Assembly: GCA_020427005.1 (NCBI GenBank)
Contig: JAGQOY010000003.1
Span: 44,546-108,545 of the forward strand
Source of the DNA: Planctomycetales bacterium
GTDB taxonomy: Bacteria > Planctomycetota > Planctomycetia > Pirellulales > Pirellulaceae
Direction: 5' to 3'
Length of the DNA stretch: 64,000 bases
Shown: positions 29,148 through 40,031 of the stretch, piece by piece
Layout: each line of letters starts with the position of its first letter
Numbering within the stretch: position 1 is the stretch's first letter
Program-made: the position numbers and the translations under genes
The notes under the pieces: model-generated
What the model saw: the letters and a program-made list of their open reading frames with translations, nothing else
Told to the model about the DNA's origin: nothing
The model's database searches: none

Positions 29148-32100
29148 CTAGGGCACGGGAATTGCGGCGCCTGGCAATCTCGGAGTACCCTCAAACTGAT
29201 GCAAACTTACAACAGGTTGAGGCGGACGCGGCTGATCTGTCTGCTTAAGGACAAGCACGCGATCGCCTAGGAAAGCTAGAAATTGGTGATTCAATGGGCG
29301 CACTTCCACATTGATAAAGGTTTCAAATGTCAAGCGATTACGGTATACCAGCGAACCATCGCGAACGTCGACAATGCCCAAGGTTGCCTTAGCCTGATTA
29401 TTCAAATAGTTGTCCACTTTGTACACCAAGATATATGGTGAATTACGGGGAAAGGTAGCCTGGTAAATGAAATCCTGCATTTGTCCCGGTTGCTGCCAAG
29501 CCGTTAGGCCCGTATTTTCATCGAGTGCAAAAACAGGTCCACGAATGGTTATGGCATCCCGACCAACGTCCAAGGGAGTATCCAGTAATTGACGGTTACT
29601 TGTGGCATCCAAAATATCGGGAGGTTCCGCCTCACAGAATACCAACAAACGATCAAAGACGTGCTGAAGGCGAATTCGTGCCGGTGGTTCCAGAATATCC
29701 TGTTGCGTTAGTTGGTACTTGCCACGCTCTAAGTCAACGAAGTGAAGCTGGCCGTCGGACTCCAGTAATGCCAAGTACCTTCCGTCACAAACATCGGCTC
29801 GCGTTCGTGCACCCAATTCTAGATCTATCAATGATTCTCCGGAAAAAGGATCCCATATACGCAATCGACTTTTGAAATCAACTGCGCTCATAAATCCTGA
29901 CGCGCCCTGTGATTCCAGCATTTCAAAATCGACTAAGTAATTGTTGTACGATAGCCAGTGAAACATATTCTCCTTATAGGCACTGGTACGTAGCAAAGCA
30001 CCATCTCGACAATCCAATATTTCGACGGTAGCAGTCGCAGGATTTACAATCGCTATTTCAGTACCAGCTTGGGCTATTCGCACCGCGTCACTGTACCCCA
30101 TTCGCGACCAGAGTTCGTCCCCAGTAAGTGCATCTAAGAGCAAAACTTTGGCTCCTACCTGCACAACAATTCCGGTTGGACATAGCGGTCCAACTTCAGC
30201 CTGCGGGATATTGGGCAAAGACCGTGAACGCAACGGAAAACCATACGGTGATTCTTGAGAAGTAACAGTGGGTGGATAAAACTGCCGGCTTGGAGAGGCG
30301 GCTGGGCTCAGTAGAGAGTATCGCCACAACACCGCATTGTCCGCTGATGAGACACCGCGGTAATAGTCAAAAGCAATCAGTTCGGAAGCTGTTTCCACAA
30401 TAACTAACCCACCGCGAATAGTGGCCCGATTCATCAAGTCATGGGTATCCCCGGTAGCAGGATCATATGGAAACCCGTGTATCAACTGGCCGAATTCGGT
30501 ATTCAAAAATATCTTGGGCCCAGCAAGACGCACGAAGATTTCTGGGCGTCCAAAACGCTGACTTACCTGCGGCATCGAGATGCCGGGATAGCTAAAAGAT
30601 GAGTTGGTTACAAATTGCACTTCGGTCGAACCTTTCGGCCACTGCACTTCGCGCGGATCTTCAAGCTGCTCAGATTCAGCAGCCGCGATATCTTGGCCAA
30701 TTCGCCGAAATCTCAATCCGTCAGGCATTAAATTAACTAGGTCGACATCTGGTAGTTCATGCAGCATCGCACTAGCTTCGGTCTGCACTTTTTCGACATC
30801 TGAGATGTACCAAGGATACAGTAGGTGCTCCGCTACCGTGTGTTCATCCGTCCCCATGAGTGCCCGACAAAGGTGCAGTATGTCGGGAGCCGCTGGCAGT
30901 AGCCAAGCAAAGTAACGCAGTTTCTGCTTCTGTAAAGGAATAAGCATTCCAGAAATAGATTCCAACTCTTGCGCCATGATGCGTTCCATTTCCTGACGGT
31001 CTGTTTCGCTGGCACGGTCGTACATACGAGCCAATTGAGTAGCAATCCACTGGTCTGAGTCAATTTCATAGCCGTTGGAAATCTCCAATTGGTCGGCCTG
31101 AAGGGAATGACTGCCGAAGTTGCTTCCGATGCGATCATGCATCAGTGTCAATAGTCGACGAAAAGCTGCCAAATATTGTTCAGCTTGAATGTTTCCCAGG
31201 GCCAAACGTTGGAAGAATCGGAATCGCTGTGGCCCCAATTCCACAACTTGATCATATTTCCTGGCAAAGGCCACATACTCTTCAAAATCTGTGGCTAGAC
31301 CTTCTAATAGCGCTTCCACCAGTAAATAGCGGGTGTCAGCATTCTTCGAATCGATTTCGTAACTTTTTTCCAACGATGAAAATGCATTATCTAAGTCTCC
31401 CTCTGCCAACAGTAACTGCGACTGCTGGTTTAAGGCCCAAGGGTCCAGCGGAGAAGTTGCCAGTCGCTGCTCAACCTGTCGAGCAAGCGACTCACGCGTA
31501 TAGAAAACACAAACACTAGTCGGACCAACAGAAACTAACTGATCACGATGGGCAAAAAGATTTCCCAACCGTTGATCAACTTTGGCTTGAGCCAGAATTT
31601 CACCTGTTCGAGTATCAATTTCAATTACCACACCATCCGATAAGGGAAGGAGAAGCGTCTCTTGTTGCCAAACTCCCTTACCGGCCAGAACGTTGCCATG
31701 TGGAAAATCACATTGCCAAACTTGCCGACGTCCGCTTTGCATCAAGTTGAACGCTTGCACTCCATGTTCACCAACCAGCACAATGAATTCATCAATACAG
31801 CCCGCCACATAACGCGATGCGACTCTCTGTTCCTCCCACACTTGGGCACCGCTGGCAATGTCAAACGCCCATACATGATCTGTCTCAGGAGGGCTAATGA
31901 TGACCAAGCCTTTGTGAACTAACAGCGTCGGTTCATGCCACCGTCGGGCATAGGGATCAAACTGAGGACCGAATTGAGAACCATTTGCACGAAAACTAAC
32001 ATTGGGAGCCGAGTAGGCTCGCCCCCACGCTAGAGCGCGACTTTGTAGGTCAATAGCCACAAGAGCGCCGCTGCCAGTGGGACAAACAATCATGCCATCG

Positions 32101-33689
32101 GCGATCGTTGGAGACAAAGCCTGGCTCAATCGAGTCTTAGATGTAGACTCGATGGTCTGCAATTGGACTAGTTGCTGACTCCACTGCAGCCTTCCTGTAG
32201 CCGAATCCAAAACCACCAAATTTGTTGATCCGGGCAGTTCGGCTATACAATACAGCGACCCGTCGTAGGGCGTGGGAGGTCCAAGAAAGAACACTCCGGC
32301 CAATGAAGGTTCATCCGTACCACTTGCACCTCCAACCCGCCATTGCAATCCACCTTCGGTCGCAATGCTGACCCCATCAATAAAATTAGATTGCATTCCA
32401 TCCACTTCCGCGCTTTGAAATGCACGGGTATTGAGCGGACGCTCCTTATTGCTACTGACGTAATAAACCAAGTTGTTATCGCAACTAAATTGCCCAAACG
32501 CCGTGCTTCCCCAAACGCGATCGGGTAGGTCGGATCCACCAAAATACTCGTCACCAATGCGCGAGAAATCACCATCAGAATATCGACTCAAAGAAGCCAT
32601 CGAATGGTGAAAAAAATAGGGCCACCGTGTGTTGCCAGTCTCAAAATCAACAGCCAATAAAGTTAGATCCGTGGTTTTTGTGAAAATAAGATCTCCGGCC
32701 GTTCGTACTTCGAATTTGGGTAACAAGATGTTGCCGCTCTGTCGTTGAATCTGCCACTGTTGTTCAAGCAATTGCTTTTCCTGAGCACTGCCATGGATTT
32801 CTTTCACCCAACGAGCCATAGGCAACGGTACGCCAGCTCGCGCAAGGCCGTCTCTCCGAGGCGACCCTCCTGTTTGCTGCCAATTGTCAAAGGTATGGCG
32901 ATTCGACAATTCAAAATCATCCGCTGCGATGGAAGCAATAATGCGAGCCCAATCGGTCTCTGGCGTGAAAGTTAACTCCCGTCCAGCAAGTCGAACTTGC
33001 GCTCCAGAGAAGTCTTTGCTCGCTTGTTCCAGAGTAGCTATTGCCGCATCCTGTTTTCCGGCCTGAATCCAAGCGGTGGCAGTCGCTACTGCCAACTCAA
33101 CACCAAACCGTTGGCGCGCCGACGGTATTCGTAACAGACGCTGCAATATTCCTGCTGCCGTTCGCGCATGCCCTTGCGCCGCCTGATACTCAGCCAAAAG
33201 TACATTAGCGTCGTACCCCGCTTCAGTATGCATGAATCGTCTGGCCACATCGCCAATAGATTCCCAGTCCTGCGACTCAATGGCCTGCTGCAGGGCCTGC
33301 CTAGCAGTAACTCCGTATTGCAATTCAAGGACCTCACGTCCTTGCGCATCTAGCTCAGCCAGGACTCGCGTGGCTTCTGCCTTGATGCTGCTTCGAAAAA
33401 AAGCCGACTGCATTGGCTCCAAAAAGAAATCCTGTCCAACCAAATCCGCTGGAAGATCCGCCGTACTTTCCGCTTGCAGCAAGACCCCAAGCGCCTGTAT
33501 GCCATCGCTGTAGCGTTTTTGTTCTAGCGCTTGTTTCCCCTCGTTTAATAATCGCATAAAGGGTCGAGGCGCAATGAGAAACGATTCTGCCGCTGATGTG
33601 TTGCGAGAGCCGCGAATCTGTGCTGTCGCAGACTGCATCAACGCCACGGTCATTAGCAGGGAAAATACGGTAGCAAGTCGCTCGGACAT
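29148..33689 (-). CDS. Giant exported TPR and PQQ-like beta-propeller protein
   Basis: A 1513-residue protein with a signal peptide (about 1-23). It opens with TPR-like helices (about 40-240), then has two PQQ-type eight-bladed propeller regions (about 290-700 and 1040-1480), in which strands of the type YDGSLYCI and ALTGDELWS recur, separated by another helical repeat region (about 750-1000). Cysteine content is low and no catalytic motif is visible. Such proteins are common in planctomycetes and are probably scaffold or binding proteins of the periplasm or cell surface. The downstream gene starts 64 bp after it and may be cotranscribed. Confidence 0.8.
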   Translation of the reverse strand: MSERLATVFSLLMTVALMQSATAQIRGSRNTSAAESFLIAPRPFMRLLNEGKQALEQKRYSDGIQALGVLLQAESTADLPADLVGQDFFLEPMQSAFFRSSIKAEATRVLAELDAQGREVLELQYGVTARQALQQAIESQDWESIGDVARRFMHTEAGYDANVLLAEYQAAQGHARTAAGILQRLLRIPSARQRFGVELAVATATAWIQAGKQDAAIATLEQASKDFSGAQVRLAGRELTFTPETDWARIIASIAADDFELSNRHTFDNWQQTGGSPRRDGLARAGVPLPMARWVKEIHGSAQEKQLLEQQWQIQRQSGNILLPKFEVRTAGDLIFTKTTDLTLLAVDFETGNTRWPYFFHHSMASLSRYSDGDFSRIGDEYFGGSDLPDRVWGSTAFGQFSCDNNLVYYVSSNKERPLNTRAFQSAEVDGMQSNFIDGVSIATEGGLQWRVGGASGTDEPSLAGVFFLGPPTPYDGSLYCIAELPGSTNLVVLDSATGRLQWSQQLVQLQTIESTSKTRLSQALSPTIADGMIVCPTGSGALVAIDLQSRALAWGRAYSAPNVSFRANGSQFGPQFDPYARRWHEPTLLVHKGLVIISPPETDHVWAFDIASGAQVWEEQRVASRYVAGCIDEFIVLVGEHGVQAFNLMQSGRRQVWQCDFPHGNVLAGKGVWQQETLLLPLSDGVVIEIDTRTGEILAQAKVDQRLGNLFAHRDQLVSVGPTSVCVFYTRESLARQVEQRLATSPLDPWALNQQSQLLLAEGDLDNAFSSLEKSYEIDSKNADTRYLLVEALLEGLATDFEEYVAFARKYDQVVELGPQRFRFFQRLALGNIQAEQYLAAFRRLLTLMHDRIGSNFGSHSLQADQLEISNGYEIDSDQWIATQLARMYDRASETDRQEMERIMAQELESISGMLIPLQKQKLRYFAWLLPAAPDILHLCRALMGTDEHTVAEHLLYPWYISDVEKVQTEASAMLHELPDVDLVNLMPDGLRFRRIGQDIAAAESEQLEDPREVQWPKGSTEVQFVTNSSFSYPGISMPQVSQRFGRPEIFVRLAGPKIFLNTEFGQLIHGFPYDPATGDTHDLMNRATIRGGLVIVETASELIAFDYYRGVSSADNAVLWRYSLLSPAASPSRQFYPPTVTSQESPYGFPLRSRSLPNIPQAEVGPLCPTGIVVQVGAKVLLLDALTGDELWSRMGYSDAVRIAQAGTEIAIVNPATATVEILDCRDGALLRTSAYKENMFHWLSYNNYLVDFEMLESQGASGFMSAVDFKSRLRIWDPFSGESLIDLELGARTRADVCDGRYLALLESDGQLHFVDLERGKYQLTQQDILEPPARIRLQHVFDRLLVFCEAEPPDILDATSNRQLLDTPLDVGRDAITIRGPVFALDENTGLTAWQQPGQMQDFIYQATFPRNSPYILVYKVDNYLNNQAKATLGIVDVRDGSLVYRNRLTFETFINVEVRPLNHQFLAFLGDRVLVLKQTDQPRPPQPVVSLHQFEGTPRLPGAAIPVP

Positions 33690-33772
33690 GCATTACATCC
33701 TTAAAGAAAGAACTCCTCAACCGGCCACTCGTGACTTGAAATTCATTGGCAACCTGCGAGCCAACTATTAGC

Positions 33773-34873
33773 CTATTTGAACGGTCGCTCAATCAGAGTG
33801 ATCTTGAGTTCAACTGGGTTGCCTTGCCGGACAATCGTTAGCCCGAGGGGCTCTCCAACCTGGCTGCGCTGGACCGCTTCTGCAAAATCAGAGAAGTACC
33901 GAATCGACCGGCCATTGAACTGCGTGATTACATCATTTGGTTGCAAGCCGCTCAGGGCCGCAGGATAACCGGGCGTAACTACCTTTACGAGACAACCGGT
34001 CTGATCTGGCAATTTAAGTGCAACCATATCGTCATAGGTTAACTCGGCGGTGCGCACTCCAGCGAATCCTGTCCTTACTCTTCCAAATTGCAATAACTCA
34101 TCCTTAATCCAACTAGCCCGCTCTATCGGAATCGCAAACCCAATTCCCTGGTAGCCACCAGTGCGTGAAGTAATCGCAGTGTTGATACCGATGACGCGAC
34201 CGTTAAGGTCAATCAATGGTCCTCCCGAGTTTCCCGGATTAATGACCGCATCCGTCTGTAGGAACTGGCCACTAACCAATTCCGACAGTCGCTCATGGCC
34301 ACGTTTGCTGCTAATAATTCCTGCACTTACAGAAGCCTCCAGCCCGAATGGGCTGCCAATCGCCAATACCCAGTCACCGACATACAACTCTTCACTCAAA
34401 CCCAATTCTGCAAATGGAAACGGCGAATCTGCTTCAACTTTGACAACTCCCAGATCAAAAGTTGGGTCCGACATGGAATTAACTGCTTGAAACCGTCGGC
34501 CATTGTTCATTTCCACTATGATTTCTTCTGCATCTTCGATCACATGATGATTCGTCAAAATGTAACCATCGGCACTAACAATTACGCCCGAGCCAAGACT
34601 ATCACTGGGATCCCGATCAGGACGTCGGACTGCATCCAAAATACTGCCAACAGGATTCTCGCGCTTAGGATGAGCAATGATCGTAACCACACTCGGCAGT
34701 ACCCGTTCGGCAGAAGTGCGGAAGGCTCGCCCCAAGGCACGAGCATCAGCCACAGTTTGCGAATGCTCTTCAACCTTGGGAACCGACTCAGTCGGCTCTT
34801 GCCCCCAAGTATCGAATTGGTAGGCGAGAGTGAGAATTAATGCAAATACTAAAATAGATAACTTCAATGGCAT
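33773..34873 (-). CDS. HtrA/DegP-type serine protease with PDZ domain
   Basis: A 366-residue periplasmic protease. A signal peptide (about 1-23) precedes a trypsin-like domain with catalytic His110 (TNHHV), Asp140 (FDLGVVKV) and Ser216 (GNSGGPL), and one PDZ domain (about 275-360, with LSGLQPNDVI). One PDZ instead of two makes it closer to DegS/HtrA-type proteases. It degrades or senses misfolded exported proteins. It is 83 bp upstream of the giant propeller gene on the same strand, so the two may be expressed together. Confidence 0.93.
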   Translation of the reverse strand: MPLKLSILVFALILTLAYQFDTWGQEPTESVPKVEEHSQTVADARALGRAFRTSAERVLPSVVTIIAHPKRENPVGSILDAVRRPDRDPSDSLGSGVIVSADGYILTNHHVIEDAEEIIVEMNNGRRFQAVNSMSDPTFDLGVVKVEADSPFPFAELGLSEELYVGDWVLAIGSPFGLEASVSAGIISSKRGHERLSELVSGQFLQTDAVINPGNSGGPLIDLNGRVIGINTAITSRTGGYQGIGFAIPIERASWIKDELLQFGRVRTGFAGVRTAELTYDDMVALKLPDQTGCLVKVVTPGYPAALSGLQPNDVITQFNGRSIRYFSDFAEAVQRSQVGEPLGLTIVRQGNPVELKITLIERPFK

Positions 34874-35437
34874 TTCAAAATAGCTTTCTAATCAATCTCT
34901 TCGTAAGTCTGTTCCGCAAGCTGTTTTCTTCGTTTTAAATTACTCCATTTCATCGCTAGCAGCCGAATTCGCCAGTTTTCGATTAAACCAATGCATTCTT
35001 TACCGCACAGATCGGTATCTGGCGCCGTCCATTGTTCGTGAACCTCTACATTCTGTGCCTCTACATTCTATGCCACTGGGCAGCGGCCCAGGAGGGTTAC
35101 TCTTTTGTCAGTCGCAAATTTGTCAACAAACGGTTTCGTTGGTGGATCAAACGAATAGGAGCCCAGGCTGATCTTCAAAAGTTTATCTTGATATTTTTGG
35201 CAAAGAGCAAGTGGCTCAAGTACTCCACCACGCGCCAAGGATCTATCCGTTCGAGTGTAACACTCCAACAATGCCCCCCTTAAGGAGCTAACTAGACCCG
35301 CTAACCAAATTCCAAAGGGGGATTCTCGTGTTTTTGCCGCGCAAGTATCCTCGAGAACCGGTACTGGCCCGCCCACACCTCCTTTGCAACTTTGCATCGA
35401 TTCCGGACGACCACCGTAAAAAATAAGATTAGGTATT
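34874..35437. other. Divergent intergenic region with a short tandem repeat
   Basis: This 564-bp stretch separates the protease and the phosphorylase genes. A frame at 35068-35463 on the minus strand has no recognisable protein content and runs into the start of the next gene. A 15-bp imperfect tandem duplication sits at 35043-35057 and 35058-35072 with one mismatch. I found no convincing promoter. Confidence 0.4.
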
Positions 35438-36769
35438 GTGCTACCCTCTGCAATCATATCCAAGACTCGAGATCAAATTGAACTGTCGAAAGAAGAAATC
35501 CAGTTCATGATCAATGGGCTGGTCGCTGACAGTATTCCGCTTTATCAAATTTCGGCCTGGTCAATGGCAATTCTATGCCGCGGATTCACCCAAGCCGAAA
35601 CAGCTTTTCTCACCGATTGCATGCTTGCAAGCGGCTCTACCCTTCCACGAGCGACTGATCGTCCGCGAGTCGACAAACATTCCACTGGTGGCTTAGGGGA
35701 CAAAGTTTCGTTGGTGCTTGCTCCGATGCTCGCGTGTTTTGACGTCGATGTTCCGATGCTTAGCGGCCGCGGACTAGGAATTACTGGCGGTACGCTGGAC
35801 AAGCTTGAGAGCTACACAGGTTTCCGCTGCGACCTGACTATTGACGAAATGCAAAATCAACTTCGCCAAATCGGTTGCTTCATTACAGGAACAACTCCCA
35901 AAATTGCACCAGCTGATCGCAAGCTCTACGCCCTTCGAGATGTTACTGGCACGGTTCCATCAGTAGCATTAATCACGGCTAGCATCATGAGTAAGAAACT
36001 GGCAGCGGCTCTGGATGCCCTTGTGTTAGACGTAAAATGTGGTTCCGGCGCGTTTATGCAGAGCTTTTCCGAGGCAAGAAAGCTTGCCGAAAGCCTTTGC
36101 GCAACCGGCAAACGCATGCAAGTCGCGACCACAGCTCTAATCACAGACATGAGCCAACCATTGGGAGATATGGTCGGAAACGCCTGCGAAGTAAATGAAG
36201 CTCTCTCCGTGCTCGCAGGTGGTGGTCCAACCCCAGTCCGCGAATTGACTCTACGTTTGTCGGCCGAAGTACTATCGTCCGTGGCTAGATTTCCAACTCC
36301 CGAAGAAGCGTATTCAAATTTGTCTTCAGCCATCGGCGACGGCCGCGCCTTGCGCCGTTATCAAGAAATGATTGAAATGCAGGGAGGGCGGTTTCACGAG
36401 CAACTTGACCTAGCCCGTAGTCACACGATTGACTTGCGCACGCTGTTGAAGTACCAGCCGAACACGCAGCCCTCACACGGCACGGCAGCTACTCAATACC
36501 TTCATTCAATCGATGGTCAGCAACTTGGCACGGCGATTGTCCAACTAGGTGGCGGTCGGAGAAAACTTGGAGACGTTATCGACCATCGCGTGGGCCTGGA
36601 AATGTTGGTTCACCTCAGCGATAGCGTCGATCTGTCAAGCCCCATTATCAGAGTCTTTTGTGATTCCAGTTCGTCCCTGGAGGCTGCATTACCGCTCATA
36701 GCAGGTGCTCTGACTTTTTCCGAAACTACCTTTTCTCCACCGGAACTAGTCTTTACAACCCTTTCTTGA
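35438..36769 (+). CDS. Pyrimidine-nucleoside (thymidine) phosphorylase
   Basis: A 443-residue enzyme of the thymidine/pyrimidine nucleoside phosphorylase family, which cleaves thymidine, deoxyuridine or uridine with phosphate in the salvage pathway. It starts with GTG and opens with the conserved stretch ending in RDQIELSKEEI. The signature KHSTGGLGDKVSL, then the GRGLGITGGTLDKLES loop and the VKCGSGAFM segment, are all present. The C-terminal domain (about 340-440) is complete. Whether the substrate is thymidine (DeoA) or mixed pyrimidine nucleosides (Pdp) cannot be decided without alignment. Confidence 0.92.
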   Translation: MLPSAIISKTRDQIELSKEEIQFMINGLVADSIPLYQISAWSMAILCRGFTQAETAFLTDCMLASGSTLPRATDRPRVDKHSTGGLGDKVSLVLAPMLACFDVDVPMLSGRGLGITGGTLDKLESYTGFRCDLTIDEMQNQLRQIGCFITGTTPKIAPADRKLYALRDVTGTVPSVALITASIMSKKLAAALDALVLDVKCGSGAFMQSFSEARKLAESLCATGKRMQVATTALITDMSQPLGDMVGNACEVNEALSVLAGGGPTPVRELTLRLSAEVLSSVARFPTPEEAYSNLSSAIGDGRALRRYQEMIEMQGGRFHEQLDLARSHTIDLRTLLKYQPNTQPSHGTAATQYLHSIDGQQLGTAIVQLGGGRRKLGDVIDHRVGLEMLVHLSDSVDLSSPIIRVFCDSSSSLEAALPLIAGALTFSETTFSPPELVFTTLS

Positions 36770-37049
36770 TGGCCGATGCTCCACGCGAGGACGAAACGGT
36801 CGCTTGGGTTCCCTAACTTCCTCGGAGTGCTCAAAATGGACGGTTGAGATCCCTGCTGAGACTACCATCATTTGAAAAATTCCCGTGCTCCTGCAACCAT
36901 CTACGGATTCATTGCTTCTGCCCTCTTCTATAGCGGCCTGGTTCGAGCTCTTATTTTGACTTGCACTGATGTTCGCCAAAGCAACAGCATTTTCATTCTG
37001 GCTCCTCTATACTGTTAGACATTTCCATGTCTCTCCAAGGAGTTATCGT

Positions 37050-39794
37050 ATGATTCGCAATTTATGTTTTGCACTGGCTCTGCTGGGATTGACGCTTCCA
37101 GCTAGTGCTGCCGGACCAGTACGCGTCGCTTCCGTCGAGGGGGTGAACGAATATCAGTTTGATAACGGGGCGAGAGTGTTACTTCTACCCGACCCATCCC
37201 GCCCAACAATTACTATCAACATGACAGTTTTGGTAGGGTCGCGACATGAAGGCTACGGAGAAGCTGGCATGGCTCACTTGCTAGAACATTTAGTCTTCAA
37301 GGGAACTCCCACCTTCGAAGATGTTCCCAAAGCACTACGAGATCATGGTGCACGCTTTAACGGTACTACGAATCAGGATCGTACCAATTACTTTGAAACG
37401 TTACCCGCAAACGACGAAAACCTAGAATTCGCTATTCACATGGAAAGCGATCGATTGGTCAATAGCTTTATCAGCCGTGATGATCTCATGAGTGAGTTTA
37501 CCGTCGTTAGAAACGAATTCGAACGCGGTGAAAATAGTCCGCAATCGGTACTCTACCAGCGCGTTATGTCAGCGGCTTACGAATGGCACAACTACGGCAA
37601 AACTACGATCGGCAACAAATCCGATATCGAACGAGTACCAATTGACAATCTTCAGGCATTTTATCGCAAGTACTACCAACCTGATAATGTCGTCTTCATA
37701 GTCACGGGGCAGTTTGATGAATCCAAGGCTCTCGAATATTTGCAGAAATACTTGGGCAGCATACCTAAACCTGAGCGAAAATTGACTCCCGCCTATACGG
37801 AAGAGCCTCCGCAGGATGGAGAGCGTAAAGTCGTGTTGCAACGCATTGGCAAAGTCGGCCAGGTGCTGGCCGCCTATCACATGCCAGCTGCGTCCCACGA
37901 AGATTGGGCACCACTTTCACTGTTAGCAAGCATGCTTGGAGAAGCCAAAGTTGGCCTACTGGAAAAAGTACTAGTTGAAACCAATATTGCGACTTCGGCC
38001 AACGCGTCAGCAGACAATAGTTACGATCCAGGTCTATTCTTCTTCGGTGCAGAACCAACCGGCGAGAATCTGGAACAAGTCCGGGCCACGTTGCTTGAAA
38101 CTTTAGATGGCCTTGGCACGGTAGTCTTTGAAGCGGATCAGCTCGATCGCGCTAAGATCCGTTCGCAGCGCCGTAACGAAGACCTTTTAACTGACGCCTC
38201 ACGAATGGCTTCTGCTTTAAGTTCGGCCGCCGCAGTTGGAGACTGGCGGCTGCTCTTTTTGCAGAGAGATCGATTGCAAGATGTGACGTTAGAAGACATA
38301 CAACGCGTAGCCAAGACCTACTTCAAAGCACAAAACCGAACGATTGGAATTTATGAACCAACCGAGACCGGAGATCGAGTCGTCGTTCCTAGCGTGCCCT
38401 CGATTCTCGATGTAGTAAAGAACTATCGGGGCAAAGAAGCCCTAGCGGCTGGCGAACAGTTTGACCCCACACCGGGAAACATTGACGCACGAACCCAGGT
38501 TGTCGACGTTAATGGCGTGCAAGTCGCGTTGTTACCCAAGTCGAACCGCGGCGAGACTGTCACCATGACCTTGACGCTTAGGTATGGGAATGAAGACTCG
38601 CTCCAGGACAAAATGGTCGCCGCTAGCATGCTTAGCGGGATGATGACGGCCGGCACAAAATCCAAAAATCGACAAGAGCTGCAAGAGGCCATGGACGCGA
38701 TAGGTGTACGGATCTTTGGTGGTGGTGGCGGCGGTGGACGCGGGCGCCGCGGCGGCGGCGGATCCGGCGGTGGGGGGTTAGGGCAATTGTCCTTTTCATT
38801 GTCTGCCAAAAGAGAATCTCTGGTACAAGGCATCGAACTACTTGGCGAGATATTACGAGAACCACTTTTCCCATTGCAGGAATTTGAACAGCGCAAAATG
38901 GGTACGCTCAACGGTTTGCGCAGTGCATTAACTGAACCCACAAGTTTGGCGGCTGAACAACTAGCTCGCACACTCTCCGACTATCCCGCTGACGATGTGC
39001 GCTATGTACCAAGTCTGGAAGAACAGATCGCTAGAGTAGAAAATGTTTCTCTCGAAGATGTAGTAGGACTCTATTCCTACCAATTGTCGGCCGCCCAAGG
39101 GGAAGTGGCAATCGTCGGGGATTTTGAACCTGAGCCCGCGTTGAACGCTTTGAAGGAAATCTTAGCGGGTTGGAAATGCGAAGTTCCATACGAGAAAATT
39201 GATCGCGATGCCAAGAAACACCTGGAGGGCGGCAAAGTAAATATCTCTACTCCAGACAAGGCCAATGCATTGTTCCTGGCTGGCTTGTCATTCGAAATGG
39301 ACGAAGATCATCCCGACTGCGTAGCCCTTGAGTTTGCAAATTACATATTGGGTGGTGGCACTCTGTCTTCCCGTCTTGGGAACCGCATACGACAACAGGA
39401 AGGACTTTCTTATGGCGTGACAAGCTCAATTTCAATTCCTGCCACCGGCAGCGACGCGAGATTCTCTATCAACGCCATTACCAATCCTGCCAATATGGAT
39501 GCTGTCGAAAAGGCAGCATTGGAAGAGTTGAAAAAATTCTTAGCCGAAGGACCAACTCCCGAAGAACTGGAGACTACGAAAGTCGCCATGCTTGAAGCCG
39601 CTAAGGTATCGCGAAGTAGCGATACATCGATCGCTGGACAATTGGCGAGCAATCTGTTTTTGGGCAGAACGTTCGCTTTTACTGCTGAACGCGAATCAAG
39701 AATTAGCGAGCTAACTGCTGAGGCTGTCAAAGCTGCCTTCGCAAGACACATCAACCCAGAAAAACTAGTCATCTTCCGTGCCGGAGACTTATAA
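37050..39794 (+). CDS. M16 family zinc metallopeptidase (double domain)
   Basis: A protein of 914 residues from the ATG at 37050, which has an AAGGAG site 7 bp upstream and begins with a signal peptide (about 1-21); an upstream ATG at 36969 would put 27 extra residues before it. The first half has the inverted zinc motif HLLEH (His76, Glu79, His80) with the third ligand near Glu156. The second half (about 450-914) is the related but inactive half. A stretch of about 25 residues near 555-585 is nearly all Gly with a few Arg and Ser. Exported M16 peptidases degrade peptides in the periplasm. It is not obviously in an operon. Confidence 0.92.
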   Translation: MIRNLCFALALLGLTLPASAAGPVRVASVEGVNEYQFDNGARVLLLPDPSRPTITINMTVLVGSRHEGYGEAGMAHLLEHLVFKGTPTFEDVPKALRDHGARFNGTTNQDRTNYFETLPANDENLEFAIHMESDRLVNSFISRDDLMSEFTVVRNEFERGENSPQSVLYQRVMSAAYEWHNYGKTTIGNKSDIERVPIDNLQAFYRKYYQPDNVVFIVTGQFDESKALEYLQKYLGSIPKPERKLTPAYTEEPPQDGERKVVLQRIGKVGQVLAAYHMPAASHEDWAPLSLLASMLGEAKVGLLEKVLVETNIATSANASADNSYDPGLFFFGAEPTGENLEQVRATLLETLDGLGTVVFEADQLDRAKIRSQRRNEDLLTDASRMASALSSAAAVGDWRLLFLQRDRLQDVTLEDIQRVAKTYFKAQNRTIGIYEPTETGDRVVVPSVPSILDVVKNYRGKEALAAGEQFDPTPGNIDARTQVVDVNGVQVALLPKSNRGETVTMTLTLRYGNEDSLQDKMVAASMLSGMMTAGTKSKNRQELQEAMDAIGVRIFGGGGGGGRGRRGGGGSGGGGLGQLSFSLSAKRESLVQGIELLGEILREPLFPLQEFEQRKMGTLNGLRSALTEPTSLAAEQLARTLSDYPADDVRYVPSLEEQIARVENVSLEDVVGLYSYQLSAAQGEVAIVGDFEPEPALNALKEILAGWKCEVPYEKIDRDAKKHLEGGKVNISTPDKANALFLAGLSFEMDEDHPDCVALEFANYILGGGTLSSRLGNRIRQQEGLSYGVTSSISIPATGSDARFSINAITNPANMDAVEKAALEELKKFLAEGPTPEELETTKVAMLEAAKVSRSSDTSIAGQLASNLFLGRTFAFTAERESRISELTAEAVKAAFARHINPEKLVIFRAGDL

Positions 39795-39816
39795 GACTTA
39801 CTTTTGTTGATTCTTG

Positions 39817-39849
39817 CTGTGCGTCTTCTGGCTGCTGGAAGGCGCACAG
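39817..39849 (+). terminator. Hairpin after the M16 peptidase gene
   Basis: A 12-bp stem (39817-39828 with 39838-39849, one G-T pair) and a 9-base loop begin 23 bp after the stop. The downstream T tract is weak, so termination here is possible but less certain than at 25466. Confidence 0.45.
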
Positions 39850-40031
39850 TTGTAGGATGAACCGCTTGCACAACGAGTCGTGTTTCGGCAACGATTTCAC
39901 ATGCCCATTCCGGGCAATGCGAGGAAATCCTGGGCAGGTCGAGTGCGGCGAGGGAGGTAAGCTTGGTTGGAACGAAAAAATTCGATGCCCTGCTTCCTGC
40001 TGTCACAAAGTTTTTGGGGATGCTACGCTTC

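Noticed and set aside
35068..35463. 131-codon frame opposite the phosphorylase start
   Set aside because: It crosses the start region of a clear gene and has no recognisable domain; the tandem duplication inside it also argues against coding.
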